Source of the DNA: an uncultured Campylobacter sp.
GTDB lineage: Bacteria > Campylobacterota > Campylobacteria > Campylobacterales > Campylobacteraceae
NCBI RefSeq assembly: GCF_938045625.1
Contig: NZ_CALIAV010000028.1
Span: 1 to 22,657, forward strand
DNA length: 22,657 nt
Direction of reading: 5' to 3'
Shown here: positions 1-8,339 of the stretch, one piece after another
Numbering within the stretch: position 1 is the first letter of the stretch
Layout of the letters: the number at the start of each line of letters is the position of its first letter
The notes under the pieces: model-generated
What the model saw: the letters and a program-made list of their open reading frames with translations, nothing else
What the model was told of the DNA's origin: nothing
Databases searched by the model: none
Translations under genes and position numbers: made by a program

Positions 1-62
1 ATAAATATATAAGAAATATAGTGATACAATTTCATATCAAATATTATTTTCAAGGAGCGATT

Positions 63-323
63 GTGAAGAAAATTTTACTTTTAGCGGCGATTTGCGGCGC
101 TGTTTTTGCAGAGCAAACCTACGAACTAAACGTACCGAATATGAACTGCGGCGGCTGCGCTAAGAAAATCGAAGATGCCGCAAAGGGCGTCAAGGGCGTC
201 ACCGCAGTGAGCTTTGATTTAAAAAGCAAAGACGTAAACATCACCGCAGATAGCGGCGTAAACGTGATGGACATCGTGCACGCGATCCAAGCCAAAAAAT
301 ACAAAGTCGGTATCAAAGAATGA
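63..323 (+). CDS. periplasmic heavy-metal-associated (HMA) domain protein
   Basis: Small exported protein of 86 residues, probably a periplasmic metal-binding chaperone of the MerP/CopZ fold. Residues 1-16 are a signal peptide (MKK, then a hydrophobic run ending AVFA). The rest is one HMA domain with the metal-binding motif M27-N-C29-G-G-C32 and the basic residues that usually follow it. I chose the GTG at 63 because AAGGAG lies at 52-57 with 5-base spacing and the signal peptide starts there; a GTG at 21 in the same frame has no comparable site. The stop overlaps the ATG of the next HMA gene (ATGA), so the two are translationally coupled paralogues. Copper is the likeliest ligand for this motif, but the sequence does not settle the metal. 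Confidence 0.88.
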   Translation: MKKILLLAAICGAVFAEQTYELNVPNMNCGGCAKKIEDAAKGVKGVTAVSFDLKSKDVNITADSGVNVMDIVHAIQAKKYKVGIKE

Positions 324-586
324 AAAAGCTAGCTCTAGCGCTGGTGCTTTGCACGGCGGCCTTTGCAGACAAGACTTTGGTTTACGAGATCCCAAACATG
401 GCCTGCGTGAGCTGCTACGAAGTCATCGTGCAGACGCTAAATACGCTTAAGGGTGTGAAGAAATTTGATGTAAATTTGGAGGCTAAAACGGCCGATATCG
501 TCGTCCAGGACGACTTTGCCGAAAATACGGTCGTAGAGGCGCTCAAAAAACAGGGCTATCAGGCGGTTTTAAAGTCTGAAAAATAA
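320..586 (+). CDS. second periplasmic HMA domain protein
   Basis: Protein of 88 residues with a signal peptide (residues 1-16, ending AAFA) and a single HMA-like domain carrying M27-A-C29-V-S-C32. It is a diverged paralogue of the preceding protein: same length, same position of the CxxC, and a similar start to the mature domain (YELNVPNMNC against YEIPNMACVSC). Its ATG overlaps the upstream stop by four bases, so the pair is one operon. Two exported MerP-like proteins in tandem could pass metal between each other or to a membrane transporter, but no P-type ATPase or efflux gene lies in the window. The TonB-dependent receptor that follows is separated by about 350 bases, and co-regulation with it is speculation. 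Confidence 0.86.
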   Translation: MKKLALALVLCTAAFADKTLVYEIPNMACVSCYEVIVQTLNTLKGVKKFDVNLEAKTADIVVQDDFAENTVVEALKKQGYQAVLKSEK

Positions 587-933
587 CGCCCACGCGGGAT
601 AAATTTAGCTCTTAGCGCGGTTTTTAGGTTTTTAGCAAAAGCGACTTTAGAGCTTAGCAAACCTGCTTGGCGTAGCTTCTTTAAGCGGCGAATAAATTTG
701 GGCGGCGTTTTTTATTCAATTTTGCGGTTTAAACGTGCGTTTAAAAAACAAAGCCTAATTGCTACGAGGGCAAATCGCAAATAGCCGCCTTTTTATAAAC
801 TTTGCGGCGTAAATTTAGCCGAATTTAGCAACTGTTCAAAGCTAAAATGTAAGGCAAGTAAAATTTATCGTCGCCTAAAATACGCGGTTTTGACGCAAAC
901 GCCCAAAACCGACAAATATAACTAAGGATAATT
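587..933. other. intergenic region before the TonB-dependent receptor
   Basis: No coding sequence is supportable here. The stretch holds AT-rich sequence with a 7-bp inverted repeat (GAATAAA 690-696, TTTATTC 711-717) and, close to the receptor start, a perfect 8-bp inverted repeat (listed separately). I could not identify a Fur box, a riboswitch or a clear intrinsic terminator for the HMA pair. Confidence 0.5.
885..911 (+). promoter_or_regulatory. 8-bp inverted repeat in the receptor leader
   Basis: CGGTTTTG (885-892) and CAAAACCG (904-911) are perfect reverse complements separated by 11 bases. The element ends 22 bases before the receptor ATG and just upstream of its AAGGA ribosome-binding site (924-928). 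It could be an operator or an RNA hairpin controlling receptor expression. The function is inferred from position only. Confidence 0.35.
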
Positions 934-3444
934 ATGAAAAAAACGGCTAGCCTTTTCGTAGCGGTCGCGGCGCTAAATTTGCCGCTTTCGCATTTGGTCG
1001 CGAGTCGCGACGCCCATCAAGGCTCTTTAGATTTAACCGCTTTAAAGGCGTTAAATTTTAGTACGCTAAACGCCGCGGAGGTCGTACTGGATAAAGTCGA
1101 GGTCAGCGCCGACGCCAACGCTACGAAAGAACCAGGAAAACTAACGCGCGCGGATATGGATCTGATAACGTCTAAAAATCACGGCATAACCGATCTTTTA
1201 AAAGGTAATCCAAACGTCGCCTTTAGCGCGAAAAACGCCAAAAGCGTGCGCGCGGGCGAGCTGGCTCCGCAAGATATCAGCATAAACGGCGCGAACTACT
1301 ATCAAAACAACTTTACCCTAGACGGCGCAAGCATAAATAACGACCTAGACCCTAAAAAACGCACGCGGAATAACCACAACAACATCTGGAGCGATAGCAC
1401 GATAGGCTCGCAAGCCATGAGCGTAGATACGGATCTGCTAGGTAGCGTCGAGGTGCTAGATAGCGCGGTCTCGGCTAGATACGGCGGCTTTCAAGGAGGC
1501 GCCGTAAACGCTAAAACCAGAGACCCCAAAAGCGGCTTTCACGGCGTGCTTAGCTACTCTTATACGGGCGGGGATTGGAGCAAAATTTATAAAGACGCCT
1601 CCGCCGAGCAAAGATACGACGACGGCGATCTAGCCGATATGAGCGACTTTAAAAAGCGCAGGTATAGAGTCAGCGCCGAGGGGTATTTGACGCAGAATTT
1701 CGGCCTTTTGCTAGACTACTCGAGGCACCGCTCCGTCATAGAAAACCACTACAACAAAAAACAGATAAATCAAAATTTATACTCGTTTCCAAACGACAGG
1801 CAGACTAATGATAATCTTTTCGTAAAAGGCGTTTGGGGCGTGAGCGATAAATTTACGCTAAAGCCGAGCTTTTTGTACTCTAGGCTAGATAACTACACCT
1901 CCGCCAAGCGGTACCTAGACTCCCAGCTCACGCTAAAATACGGCGGTTACGTCGCAACGCTCGAGGCGCAGGCCGATCTTGAGGGGGTATTTTTAGAACA
2001 GACGCTTAGCTACTCCGCCTCGCAAAACAGCCGCGACTATGAGCATGATACCGAGTATTATATCTACAAATCCTCAAACGTCAAAAACTGGAGTACGAGC
2101 GGGAGTGCGGGCATCGGCGGGTATAACGACTTTACCCAAAAGCAGAATACTCTCTCGTATAAATTTGATGCGAGCATGAAAGAATTTGACGCTTTTAGCG
2201 CGGTGCATCTGATAAAATCGGGCTTTGAGCTAACTAGGCAAATCGGCGGTTACGAGATACCCAAAACCTACGTTCACAACAGCGCCCCAAAGTCGCTAAC
2301 GGGCGCGTGCGAGCCGGGGGATAAAACTTGCGTCATAGACGATAGCTTCGCATCCCAGGGCGCGGTCGGTCAATATCTATCGAGAAAAACCTACTACTAC
2401 GCCGTAAAAACCAAGGCTACGCAGACCAATCTCGCCCTTTATCTCGAAGACGAGATGAGGTTTGGCGCGTTTAAATTTCGCCCCGGACTTCGCATCGAGC
2501 GAAACGGCGATAATAACGACGTAAATTTGGCCCCGAGGTTGCTAGCCGAGTATGAATTCGCGGATAAAAATTTTGTAGGACTCGGGTTAAACCGCTACTA
2601 CGGGCGAAATTTTTTCGCGTACAAGATGTATAATGGCATCTATAAAATGAATAAAACTTGCACTAGAGGTTCATACGGCGCACCCTACGTGTGCGGTGAT
2701 TACGATAGGGACCGTTACCCGATCAGAGAGCTAAAGACGCCTTACGACGACGAATTTAGCGCGTATTATCGCGGCGACGTCGGTAACGCGAGGCTAAATC
2801 TAAAATACGTCAGACGCCAAGGCCGCGACGAAGTAGCGACGAAATACGTAAGAGAGCCGCTAGCGGGCTACGGAAACGGATATTCTATATTTACCAACGA
2901 GGGGCAAAGCAAGCGCGACATCGTAACCTTAAGCGCGGCAAACATCGCTCCGATCGAAATTTGGGGCGTAAAAAACGATTTTGAAGGCTCGCTAAGCTTT
3001 ACTAAGCAAAGCAGGAGCTTTACGGATTATGAAGACGATGAGATGAACGACGACGTCTCGTATAACAGCAAAATCATCAAAAAAAGCGAACTACCCGTCG
3101 TTGATTACCATGTGCCCTTTTCGGCTAAATTTCGCCACTCGGCTAAATTTAGCGGCTTTAGCGTTTCAAATTTCATAAACTATACGAGCAAAACGGACGC
3201 GCTACTAGGCGGCTGGAATAGAACTCGCGGGATGTACGTCTACGAGCGCCAAAAGCTGCCCGCATACGCGACGTGGGATATGCGTATAGGTTACGAAAGG
3301 CGGCTGGCCGGCGATTTTCGAGCGTTTGTAAATCTTGACATAAATAATCTTTTAAACAAAAAATTTATCGCCTCAAACGAGGGCAACTACTACGAATACG
3401 GCCTTGGCCGCAACTTTTGGCTGGAAGCGGGTATGAAGTGGTGA
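934..3444 (+). CDS. TonB-dependent outer-membrane receptor
   Basis: Protein of 836 residues, the usual size for a TonB-dependent receptor. It has an N-terminal export signal (about residues 1-24) and a TonB-box-like stretch near residue 52 (LDKVEVSA). A plug domain follows (about 68-200, with the typical NGA...NNFTLDGASINND and the later VEVLDSAVSARYGGFQGG segments), then a long beta-barrel ending in an aromatic residue (GMKW). Two cysteine pairs (about residues 459/466 and 576/587) lie in what should be extracellular loops and may form disulphides. The ATG has AAGGA at 924-928. Such receptors take up iron chelates, haem, cobalamin, nickel or copper complexes; the substrate cannot be read from the sequence. 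The nearby HMA genes hint at a metal but do not prove it. It is a single-gene unit with a probable terminator at 3511. Confidence 0.9.
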   Translation: MKKTASLFVAVAALNLPLSHLVASRDAHQGSLDLTALKALNFSTLNAAEVVLDKVEVSADANATKEPGKLTRADMDLITSKNHGITDLLKGNPNVAFSAKNAKSVRAGELAPQDISINGANYYQNNFTLDGASINNDLDPKKRTRNNHNNIWSDSTIGSQAMSVDTDLLGSVEVLDSAVSARYGGFQGGAVNAKTRDPKSGFHGVLSYSYTGGDWSKIYKDASAEQRYDDGDLADMSDFKKRRYRVSAEGYLTQNFGLLLDYSRHRSVIENHYNKKQINQNLYSFPNDRQTNDNLFVKGVWGVSDKFTLKPSFLYSRLDNYTSAKRYLDSQLTLKYGGYVATLEAQADLEGVFLEQTLSYSASQNSRDYEHDTEYYIYKSSNVKNWSTSGSAGIGGYNDFTQKQNTLSYKFDASMKEFDAFSAVHLIKSGFELTRQIGGYEIPKTYVHNSAPKSLTGACEPGDKTCVIDDSFASQGAVGQYLSRKTYYYAVKTKATQTNLALYLEDEMRFGAFKFRPGLRIERNGDNNDVNLAPRLLAEYEFADKNFVGLGLNRYYGRNFFAYKMYNGIYKMNKTCTRGSYGAPYVCGDYDRDRYPIRELKTPYDDEFSAYYRGDVGNARLNLKYVRRQGRDEVATKYVREPLAGYGNGYSIFTNEGQSKRDIVTLSAANIAPIEIWGVKNDFEGSLSFTKQSRSFTDYEDDEMNDDVSYNSKIIKKSELPVVDYHVPFSAKFRHSAKFSGFSVSNFINYTSKTDALLGGWNRTRGMYVYERQKLPAYATWDMRIGYERRLAGDFRAFVNLDINNLLNKKFIASNEGNYYEYGLGRNFWLEAGMKW

Positions 3445-3510
3445 TTTGCTAGTATCCCGCAATTTATCGCGCAAGACGCGGTAAAAGCGGGTTTGCGGCA
3501 AACTTTGCGA

Positions 3511-3547
3511 GCTTTAAAAGGTTAAAGCGCTTTGGTTTGGTTTTTAT
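3511..3547 (+). terminator. probable intrinsic terminator of the TonB receptor gene
   Basis: GCTTTAA (3511-3517) pairs perfectly with TTAAAGC (3522-3528) across a 4-base AAGG loop and is followed by a T-rich stretch ending in TTTTT. It lies 66 bases after the receptor stop. The stem is AT-rich, so this is weaker than a textbook terminator. Confidence 0.45.
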
Positions 3548-4338
3548 GCGCACCTTAAATTTGCGCCTTTTGGCTAGTTTTGGTTTTTGCCTTACGGCGC
3601 AAAGTCGCAAATTTGCCGTTTGTGCGCGGCGCAAATCCGTGCTTTTGCCCTCTAAGCTTTCTAGTAAGCGTAAATTTGCCTACTTGCATCCGGCAAAATC
3701 GGCAAAATAGCTAAATTTTGCATAGAGCGCGAGCTGTAATTTCCTTGCCTAAACGCAAAACGCACGGGATAGGTTTGACGGCTCGGCGAGTGTGCCGTTT
3801 AAAATGTTAGTTTTTCTCTCGCGGCTTAAAACTCTGAAGCTGCGAGAAAATATGTTTCGCGCTCTTTTTGGCATGTTTAAAAATGCTATTTTTGCTCTTG
3901 CGGCTTAAACGGCGCTAAATTTGCGATGATTTAGCTGTTAGCTCGCGTAAAATCACCCTCAAAAGATACGAATTTATCGCGGCAAAAGGCCGTGCCGCCC
4001 GTGTAGGCGAAATTTATAGGCTAGATTTTACCTGCCGATCGCCGCCCGGCAAGGGCTTGCGCCGAGCCGTTTTGCCTGCGCGTACCTACTTTGGTTTTTG
4101 TTTAAAAATAAGACTCAACTCGCCCGTAACGCAAAGTGCACAAACGGTTTATCCAAAAGCGTATTTTGCGTTTTTAAGCCTAAATTTAAGCGAAAAAATC
4201 GGCCGCAAGTCTTTATTTTACGGCAACTGGCCCTTGTATCCGAGATTTGCTCGCAAAGCGGCTTTGCAAAGACGAGCGAAATTTAGCGTTTTGGTCGCAA
4301 ACTCCGAGCGACCTGGCATCTAGCGCGGCAAAAACGAG

Positions 4339-4379
4339 TATAATTTTCCGGTTTCAGCAGCTTTTTGATATAATCAAAA
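4339..4379 (+). promoter_or_regulatory. candidate lemA promoter: two TATAAT boxes, one inside an inverted repeat
   Basis: TATAAT occurs at 4339-4344 and again at 4369-4374. The second copy sits inside the inverted repeat TTTTGAT (4363-4369) - ATA - ATCAAAA (4373-4379), so a dimeric regulator could occlude it. No good -35 box is visible, which is normal for Campylobacter sigma-70 promoters. From the second box the leader would be about 22 bases. Confidence 0.45.
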
Positions 4380-4403
4380 CAAAAGTTAAATCAAAGGAGT
4401 AAA

Positions 4404-4958
4404 ATGTACATCGTCCTAGGCATCATCGCCGTTCTAGCACTCATCGTCATTTCGGTCTACAACTCGCTGGTGGGCAAGCGAAACCAAGTCCTAAATATCA
4501 AATCAGGCGTCGATACGCAGCTAAAAAGGCGCTTTGACCTCATTCCAAACCTCGTCGCCACCGTCAAGCAGTACATCACGCACGAGCGCGAGCTGCTGGA
4601 AAACATTTCCGCGCTTAGAAGCGGCATCCAAAAGGCCGCGGGTGACGAGCAGAGATTTGCGCTAAACGGCGAGCTATCCAACCTCATCTCAAAGCTCAAC
4701 GTCGTCGTCGAGAACTACCCTGAGCTCAAAGCCAACGAAAACGTTATGCACCTGCAAAAGACGCTAAACGAGATCGAGGAGCAGATCTCCGCCGCGCGCC
4801 GCGCCTACAACGCCGCAGTGACCGACTATAACAACGCCGTGGAGATGTTTCCCTCAAACCTCGTCGCTAGCTGGGCGAGGTTTCATAAGGCTGCGTTTTT
4901 CGAGGTACCGAAAGGCCAAGACGATCCGCACGACGTGCACGAGCTTTTTAATCGCTAA
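4404..4958 (+). CDS. lemA: LemA family protein
   Basis: Protein of 184 residues, the standard LemA length. Residues 1-17 are one membrane segment, followed by the family signatures YNSLV (19-23), RRFDLIPNLV (42-51), NYPELKANEN (104-113) and ARRAYNAAV (131-139), then the FPSNLVA and AAFFEVP tail. The body is helical and probably faces the periplasm. The ATG has a strong AAAGGAG at 4393-4399. LemA proteins are widespread and poorly understood; in other bacteria they often lie beside TPM-domain or DUF3137 membrane proteins and are linked to envelope stress. Here DUF3137 is the next gene, about 270 bases downstream. The family call is firm; the cellular role is not known from sequence. Confidence 0.93.
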   Translation: MYIVLGIIAVLALIVISVYNSLVGKRNQVLNIKSGVDTQLKRRFDLIPNLVATVKQYITHERELLENISALRSGIQKAAGDEQRFALNGELSNLISKLNVVVENYPELKANENVMHLQKTLNEIEEQISAARRAYNAAVTDYNNAVEMFPSNLVASWARFHKAAFFEVPKGQDDPHDVHELFNR

Positions 4959-4972
4959 ATTTGCGCTCGTTT

Positions 4973-5142
4973 CGTCAAATTTGACGTTAAATTTGAGCGC
5001 TTAACAGCACTCTTTAAAATGCAGACGGGCTTCGTCGGTTCGTCAAATTTGAATATAAAAAGCGGCGCGGGCGGTAAATTTGAGTCAAATTTGATCCGAA
5101 TTCAAAACGCCGCGGCCCGTAAAAAAGAGCTTAAATTTAAGC
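4973..5142. repeat. cluster of AAATTT-core palindromes between lemA and the DUF3137 gene
   Basis: Two perfect 14-bp palindromes, CGTCAAATTTGACG (4973-4986) and GCTTAAATTTAAGC (5129-5142), bracket two more copies of TCAAATTTGA (5043-5052 and 5085-5094). The first palindrome is nested within GCGCTC (4963-4968) and GAGCGC (4995-5000). Part of this may terminate lemA transcription, part may be protein-binding sites. Confidence 0.5.
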
Positions 5143-5225
5143 GGTTTAAAACGCAAATTTAAAGACGAAAGCTCGTAAAATAGCCAAATTTGCAAAAATG
5201 GCGTTAAATGAAAACAGGAGCGAAA

Positions 5226-6092
5226 ATGGACGATCTGGTCTTGCTAGAGCTTGAGCGGCAAAAGGTTTTGCGCTCGCTTTTTAGGCTAAAGCTTGCCTGC
5301 GTCTTCGTCGCCGCGACACTTGCTTGGCTACTTTATCTAGCCGCGCAAAACGCCGCCCTTAGCGCTGGTACGTTTGTGGTCTGCGGGGCTGCGATGTATT
5401 ATTTTTTCGAGAGTATTTTCACGGATAGCTTTACCTTTAAATTTAAACGAGAAGTTATACGCAGTATCGTCGAGAGCTGCGGCCTAACCTACCATCCGGG
5501 TGGCTTCGTAGAAAATGATTATTTATATATGATTTATGATTTTGACATCGACAAGTACTCGGGCAACGACCTGATTTTCGGACAGATAGAGGGCGTGCGG
5601 GTTAAATTTAGCGACGTAGAGGCGATAAGTATCAAAGAGGATCTACACGGAAACAAGACACATAGGGTGCTTTTTGCTGGGATTTTGTTTGTCGCGGATT
5701 TTCCTAAACGGCTAAAGGGCGTTACGCAAATTTGCAGCGGGACGGATGATTTTAAGGACTACGGCGGCAAGCGCGCGAGGATGGACGACGCGGAGTTTGA
5801 GCGGCTATTTCGCGTCTATACGACCGATCAGATCGAGGCTAGATATGCGCTCACGCCTAGCCTGATGGAAAATCTAAAGCTACTAAAAACGAGATTTCAC
5901 CGCCCGATAAACATCGTGCTAATAGGCGACAAAATCTGCATGGCGATCCGCACTGGGCGCGATAACTTCGAGCCTGATCTGCGCCGTCCGCTCGTGGGCA
6001 AAGGGGCAAATAGATTTTACAAAGACGAGATCGGTGGCTTTTTGCGTATCGTCGAGGAGCTGCGGCTAAACCGTAAAATTTGGCTGGACTAG
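5226..6092 (+). CDS. DUF3137 family membrane protein
   Basis: Protein of 288 residues. Two membrane segments lie near the N-terminus (about 22-39 and 45-63), followed by a soluble domain with the DUF3137 core. The clearest hallmark is VYTTDQIEARYALTP (about 197-211), preceded by the HRVLFAGILFVADF strand pair typical of the family. I start at ATG 5226, which has AGGAG at 5216-5220 with 5-base spacing; an in-frame ATG at 5208 has no such site. DUF3137 proteins commonly neighbour LemA and probably act with it at the membrane, but no reaction is established. The protein is intact and its composition matches its neighbours. Confidence 0.78.
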   Translation: MDDLVLLELERQKVLRSLFRLKLACVFVAATLAWLLYLAAQNAALSAGTFVVCGAAMYYFFESIFTDSFTFKFKREVIRSIVESCGLTYHPGGFVENDYLYMIYDFDIDKYSGNDLIFGQIEGVRVKFSDVEAISIKEDLHGNKTHRVLFAGILFVADFPKRLKGVTQICSGTDDFKDYGGKRARMDDAEFERLFRVYTTDQIEARYALTPSLMENLKLLKTRFHRPINIVLIGDKICMAIRTGRDNFEPDLRRPLVGKGANRFYKDEIGGFLRIVEELRLNRKIWLD

Positions 6093-6196
6093 GGAGTGCG
6101 GCGTTAAATTTGATGGGTGGCACAACCCGCACCCCAAAAATGCAAACGAGCGGGCTAATCTAAAATAGGGCGGCAAAAACGCAAAAAGGAGAGTTG

Positions 6197-6988
6197 GTGA
6201 AGGGTGTAGCGATAAACGAAACGACGATAATCGGCGATGACGGGAAATACTATAAATTTAGCTTTGAGGACGTGCGCTCGGGGCGGCCTAGCGGCGGCGA
6301 GCGAGCGGCGTTTCGGCCTGATGGGGCGTTTGCGAGAGATGTATTTGTGATCGCAGACGATGGCGAAAAGCGCGCGACGAAAGACGTCAGAAGCGAGGAG
6401 ACGAAGGCTGCGCTAAAAGAGAGCGCGGCGTTTGATCGGGCTAGGATGCTAGGTATCGCATCGGGCATCGTGCCGGCCGTGATCAAGATCTACGCGTACT
6501 TTATCGCTAGCTACGGGGGACTAGCACTACAGATCGCGGATAACCTCGCTGTCATAGCAGCCGCGCTGCTAACCTACGCGGCGCTAGACGGAGTCGCCGG
6601 GCTCGCTCACAGCGAGGATCTGCACGTAAACTACGGCAAGGCGATGATCGTGATGTTTGTCGCTCACGTCACGGCGACGCTGGCGTCCTATATGGCGGAC
6701 GCGGCTCATCCGCTCGCTAAGCTAGTGGCCGTCATCGCGCTACTGCTACTTGGCTACGTCGCGTTCGTGTGGGGAAAGGTCTTTTTCGAGCTTGCGAGAC
6801 TAACTAGAAACGGGCTTTTTCGCGTCTACGTTTGCACGTTTTTTGCGGGCGAGCTGCTGTGGGCGAGCGGTGTTTTGGCGGTATTTGGCTTCTTTTTGCT
6901 CGTGGCTTCGTTTTTCATCTACATCGCGGCCTGGGTGAAAACGGACAAGGTCGGCGAAGCAAAAGACGCGGGGCTTTTTATCTATTAA
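6197..6988 (+). CDS. membrane protein with N-terminal cold-shock-like domain
   Basis: Protein of 263 residues of unknown function. The first 60 or so resemble a small OB or cold-shock-like fold (VKGVAINETTIIGDDGKYYKFSF...), a linker rich in charged residues follows, and the second half (about 82-250) holds five or six hydrophobic segments. I start at the GTG at 6197, which is 5 bases after AAGGAG (6186-6191); the TTG at 6194 would be only two bases away. The gene follows the DUF3137 gene by about 100 bases on the same strand, so lemA - DUF3137 - this gene may form one functional group. I do not recognise a named family for the membrane part. Confidence 0.7.
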   Translation: MKGVAINETTIIGDDGKYYKFSFEDVRSGRPSGGERAAFRPDGAFARDVFVIADDGEKRATKDVRSEETKAALKESAAFDRARMLGIASGIVPAVIKIYAYFIASYGGLALQIADNLAVIAAALLTYAALDGVAGLAHSEDLHVNYGKAMIVMFVAHVTATLASYMADAAHPLAKLVAVIALLLLGYVAFVWGKVFFELARLTRNGLFRVYVCTFFAGELLWASGVLAVFGFFLLVASFFIYIAAWVKTDKVGEAKDAGLFIY

Positions 6989-7000
6989 ATTTGACTCGGA

Positions 7001-7021
7001 TTGGGTTTTAAATTTACCCAA
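7001..7021. terminator. weak hairpin after the membrane protein gene
   Basis: TTGGGT (7001-7006) pairs with ACCCAA (7016-7021) across a 9-base AT loop, 12 bases after the stop at 6988. There is no strong T-run after it, so the terminator call is tentative. The rest of the gap to 7195, between convergent genes, shows nothing I can name. Confidence 0.35.
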
Positions 7022-7195
7022 ATTTGAGTGATTTGGTAGAGGCGAAGTCGGTAAACAGATCGCCAGTATCGACCGGTTTACTAAAAACTAATTTTGAGCT
7101 CAAGCGAGCCTAAATTTATTCTCCCGGATAGCCCGAGTCGCCGCTACCAGACGGATAAAGTCGGTATCGTCAAAACTCAGGTAGCCGCGCACTAG

Positions 7196-7795
7196 CTACT
7201 GCAATCTCTCTAGTGCCCTTTTGGCGTATTTGTTACCTTGCGCCGCTCCGCGCTTGTAAAACTCTATGGCCTTATCCATATTCCTTGCGACGCCGTAGCT
7301 GTTCTCGTAACATATAGCTAGATCGGTTAGAGCCTGAGGATCGTCATCGGCAACGCCTTTTTGGATGTAGACGAGCGCTTTTTTATAGTCTTTTTTAAAG
7401 TGTATTCCGTTTAGATACATATTTCCTAGCATTGCGTCCGCGCCCGTGTCGCCTAGTTTGCTTGCCTTTTCAAGGGTCTGCGCAGCTAGCTTATAGTCCG
7501 TCATGCGGTAGTAGATCCGCGCCATATTCGAGTGAGCGAGCGAATCATTTAGCCCCATGGCTTTTTTGTACCACTTTACGCCTTCGCCGATATTGGACAT
7601 CCTCACCTCGTATAGGTAGCCTACGAGCGTGACGACTCTAGCGTCGCCGCCATCGGCCTTTGGCTTGATAAATGCCAACGCTTCTTTGTATTTTCCGCTA
7701 TCGTCTAGCGCTATAAATTTATCGTAATCCTCGTTAGAGAGCCCAAACGCCGCAGTGATCGCAAACGCGCATAATGTTATTACCGTCTTTTTCAT
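7196..7795 (-). CDS. exported Sel1-repeat (TPR-like) protein
   Basis: Protein of 199 residues with a signal peptide (MKK, hydrophobic to about residue 19). At least three Sel1-like helical repeats follow: units of about 36 residues with the A..LG.MY.NG / KKALVYIQKGVADDDPQA / A.CYENSYGVARN / KAIEFYKRGAAQGN pattern. Such proteins are periplasmic or surface scaffolds; in Helicobacter and Campylobacter they include the Hcp family, although the paired cysteines of true Hcp repeats are missing here. The gene begins one base after the stop of the upstream lipoprotein gene, so they share a transcript and probably a pathway. Binding partners are unknown. Confidence 0.82.
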   Translation of the reverse strand: MKKTVITLCAFAITAAFGLSNEDYDKFIALDDSGKYKEALAFIKPKADGGDARVVTLVGYLYEVRMSNIGEGVKWYKKAMGLNDSLAHSNMARIYYRMTDYKLAAQTLEKASKLGDTGADAMLGNMYLNGIHFKKDYKKALVYIQKGVADDDPQALTDLAICYENSYGVARNMDKAIEFYKRGAAQGNKYAKRALERLQ

Positions 7796-7796
7796 C

Positions 7797-8198
7797 TTAG
7801 TTCCCCAGTACTAGCAGGTCTTTAAATTTATGCTTGACGCTCCTTATCGCGTCTCCGTCCTCGGTGTGGTTAGTGATATAGCCGTCTTTGCCGGTAGTAA
7901 AGTAAACAAAGCCGTAGGTGCTGTAGTTCACACCCGTTACGCTGCAACCCCAGAAGTTGCACGATCTTTCTACCGATAGTACTTCGCGCGGTTCGTGCTG
8001 CATATAAAATTTGTTCGAAAGCATACCTATCTCGATATGCGACCAGCCGCCGGAGTACCTTTCCATATCTAGGATATGGCGGCCTTTTAGCTGAGTTAGC
8101 TCTTTGTTTTCTAAAAATATATTAGAGGGGCCGATGCCGTACGTAGTGCATCCGCCTAGCAGAAAGGCGCATAAAAGCGGCAGGAAAATTTTTCGCAT
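7797..8198 (-). CDS. small lipoprotein
   Basis: Protein of 133 residues. It starts MRKIFLPLLCAFLLGGC, a textbook lipoprotein signal with lipobox L14-G-G-C17, so C17 should be lipidated and the protein anchored to a membrane. I begin at ATG 8198 because the lipobox then falls at the right distance and an AAGAGA ribosome-binding site lies upstream; a longer frame reaching 8255 would bury the signal. The mature part has an isolated CNFWGC pair, perhaps a disulphide, and many aromatic residues. I do not recognise the family. Only one base separates its stop from the Sel1-repeat gene, which suggests the two exported products work together. Confidence 0.78.
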   Translation of the reverse strand: MRKIFLPLLCAFLLGGCTTYGIGPSNIFLENKELTQLKGRHILDMERYSGGWSHIEIGMLSNKFYMQHEPREVLSVERSCNFWGCSVTGVNYSTYGFVYFTTGKDGYITNHTEDGDAIRSVKHKFKDLLVLGN

Positions 8199-8297
8199 TT
8201 TTGATCTCTTTTGATTTTTGCGCCCGATTTTATCCAAAGGTACGGCGCAAGTCAATATTTTGGGTTTGCGGTTAAATTTACAGCCTTGCGGAGTTTT

Positions 8298-8339
8298 AAA
8301 TTTGACGCCAAATTTGATCTATCTTGCGTCAAATTTGGC
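8298..8339. promoter_or_regulatory. two mutually exclusive 11-bp hairpins
   Basis: AAATTTGACGC (8298-8308) is the perfect reverse complement of GCGTCAAATTT (8326-8336), and GCCAAATTTGA (8307-8317) is the perfect reverse complement of TCAAATTTGGC (8329-8339). The right arms overlap, so only one hairpin can form at a time. It lies between two minus-strand genes and may terminate the acidic-protein gene (8441-9382) or attenuate read-through into the lipoprotein operon. Confidence 0.55.

Larger units (their letters stand above)
3445..4403. other. long gene-free region with a diverged direct repeat and a hairpin
   Basis: About 960 bases with no convincing gene on either strand; the small open frames at 4057-4323 and 4098-4286 overlap each other, lack good start signals and resemble no family I know. 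Inside are a diverged direct repeat of about 36 bases (3797-3831 and 3875-3910, both GTTTAAAA...GCGGCTTAAA), a near-perfect 11-bp hairpin (3817-3827 with 3837-3847, one G-U pair), the 9-bp tandem CGGCAAAAT (3691-3708), and the lemA promoter region at the right end. It could be decayed coding sequence or hold an unrecognised RNA. Confidence 0.5.

Noticed and set aside
21..62. An upstream GTG start for the first HMA protein.
   Set aside because: It would put 14 residues before the signal peptide and has no ribosome-binding site, unlike the GTG at 63.
4057..4323. Open frames of 88 and 62 codons in the region before lemA.
   Set aside because: They overlap in different frames, lack good start signals and have no recognisable family; they look like chance open frames.
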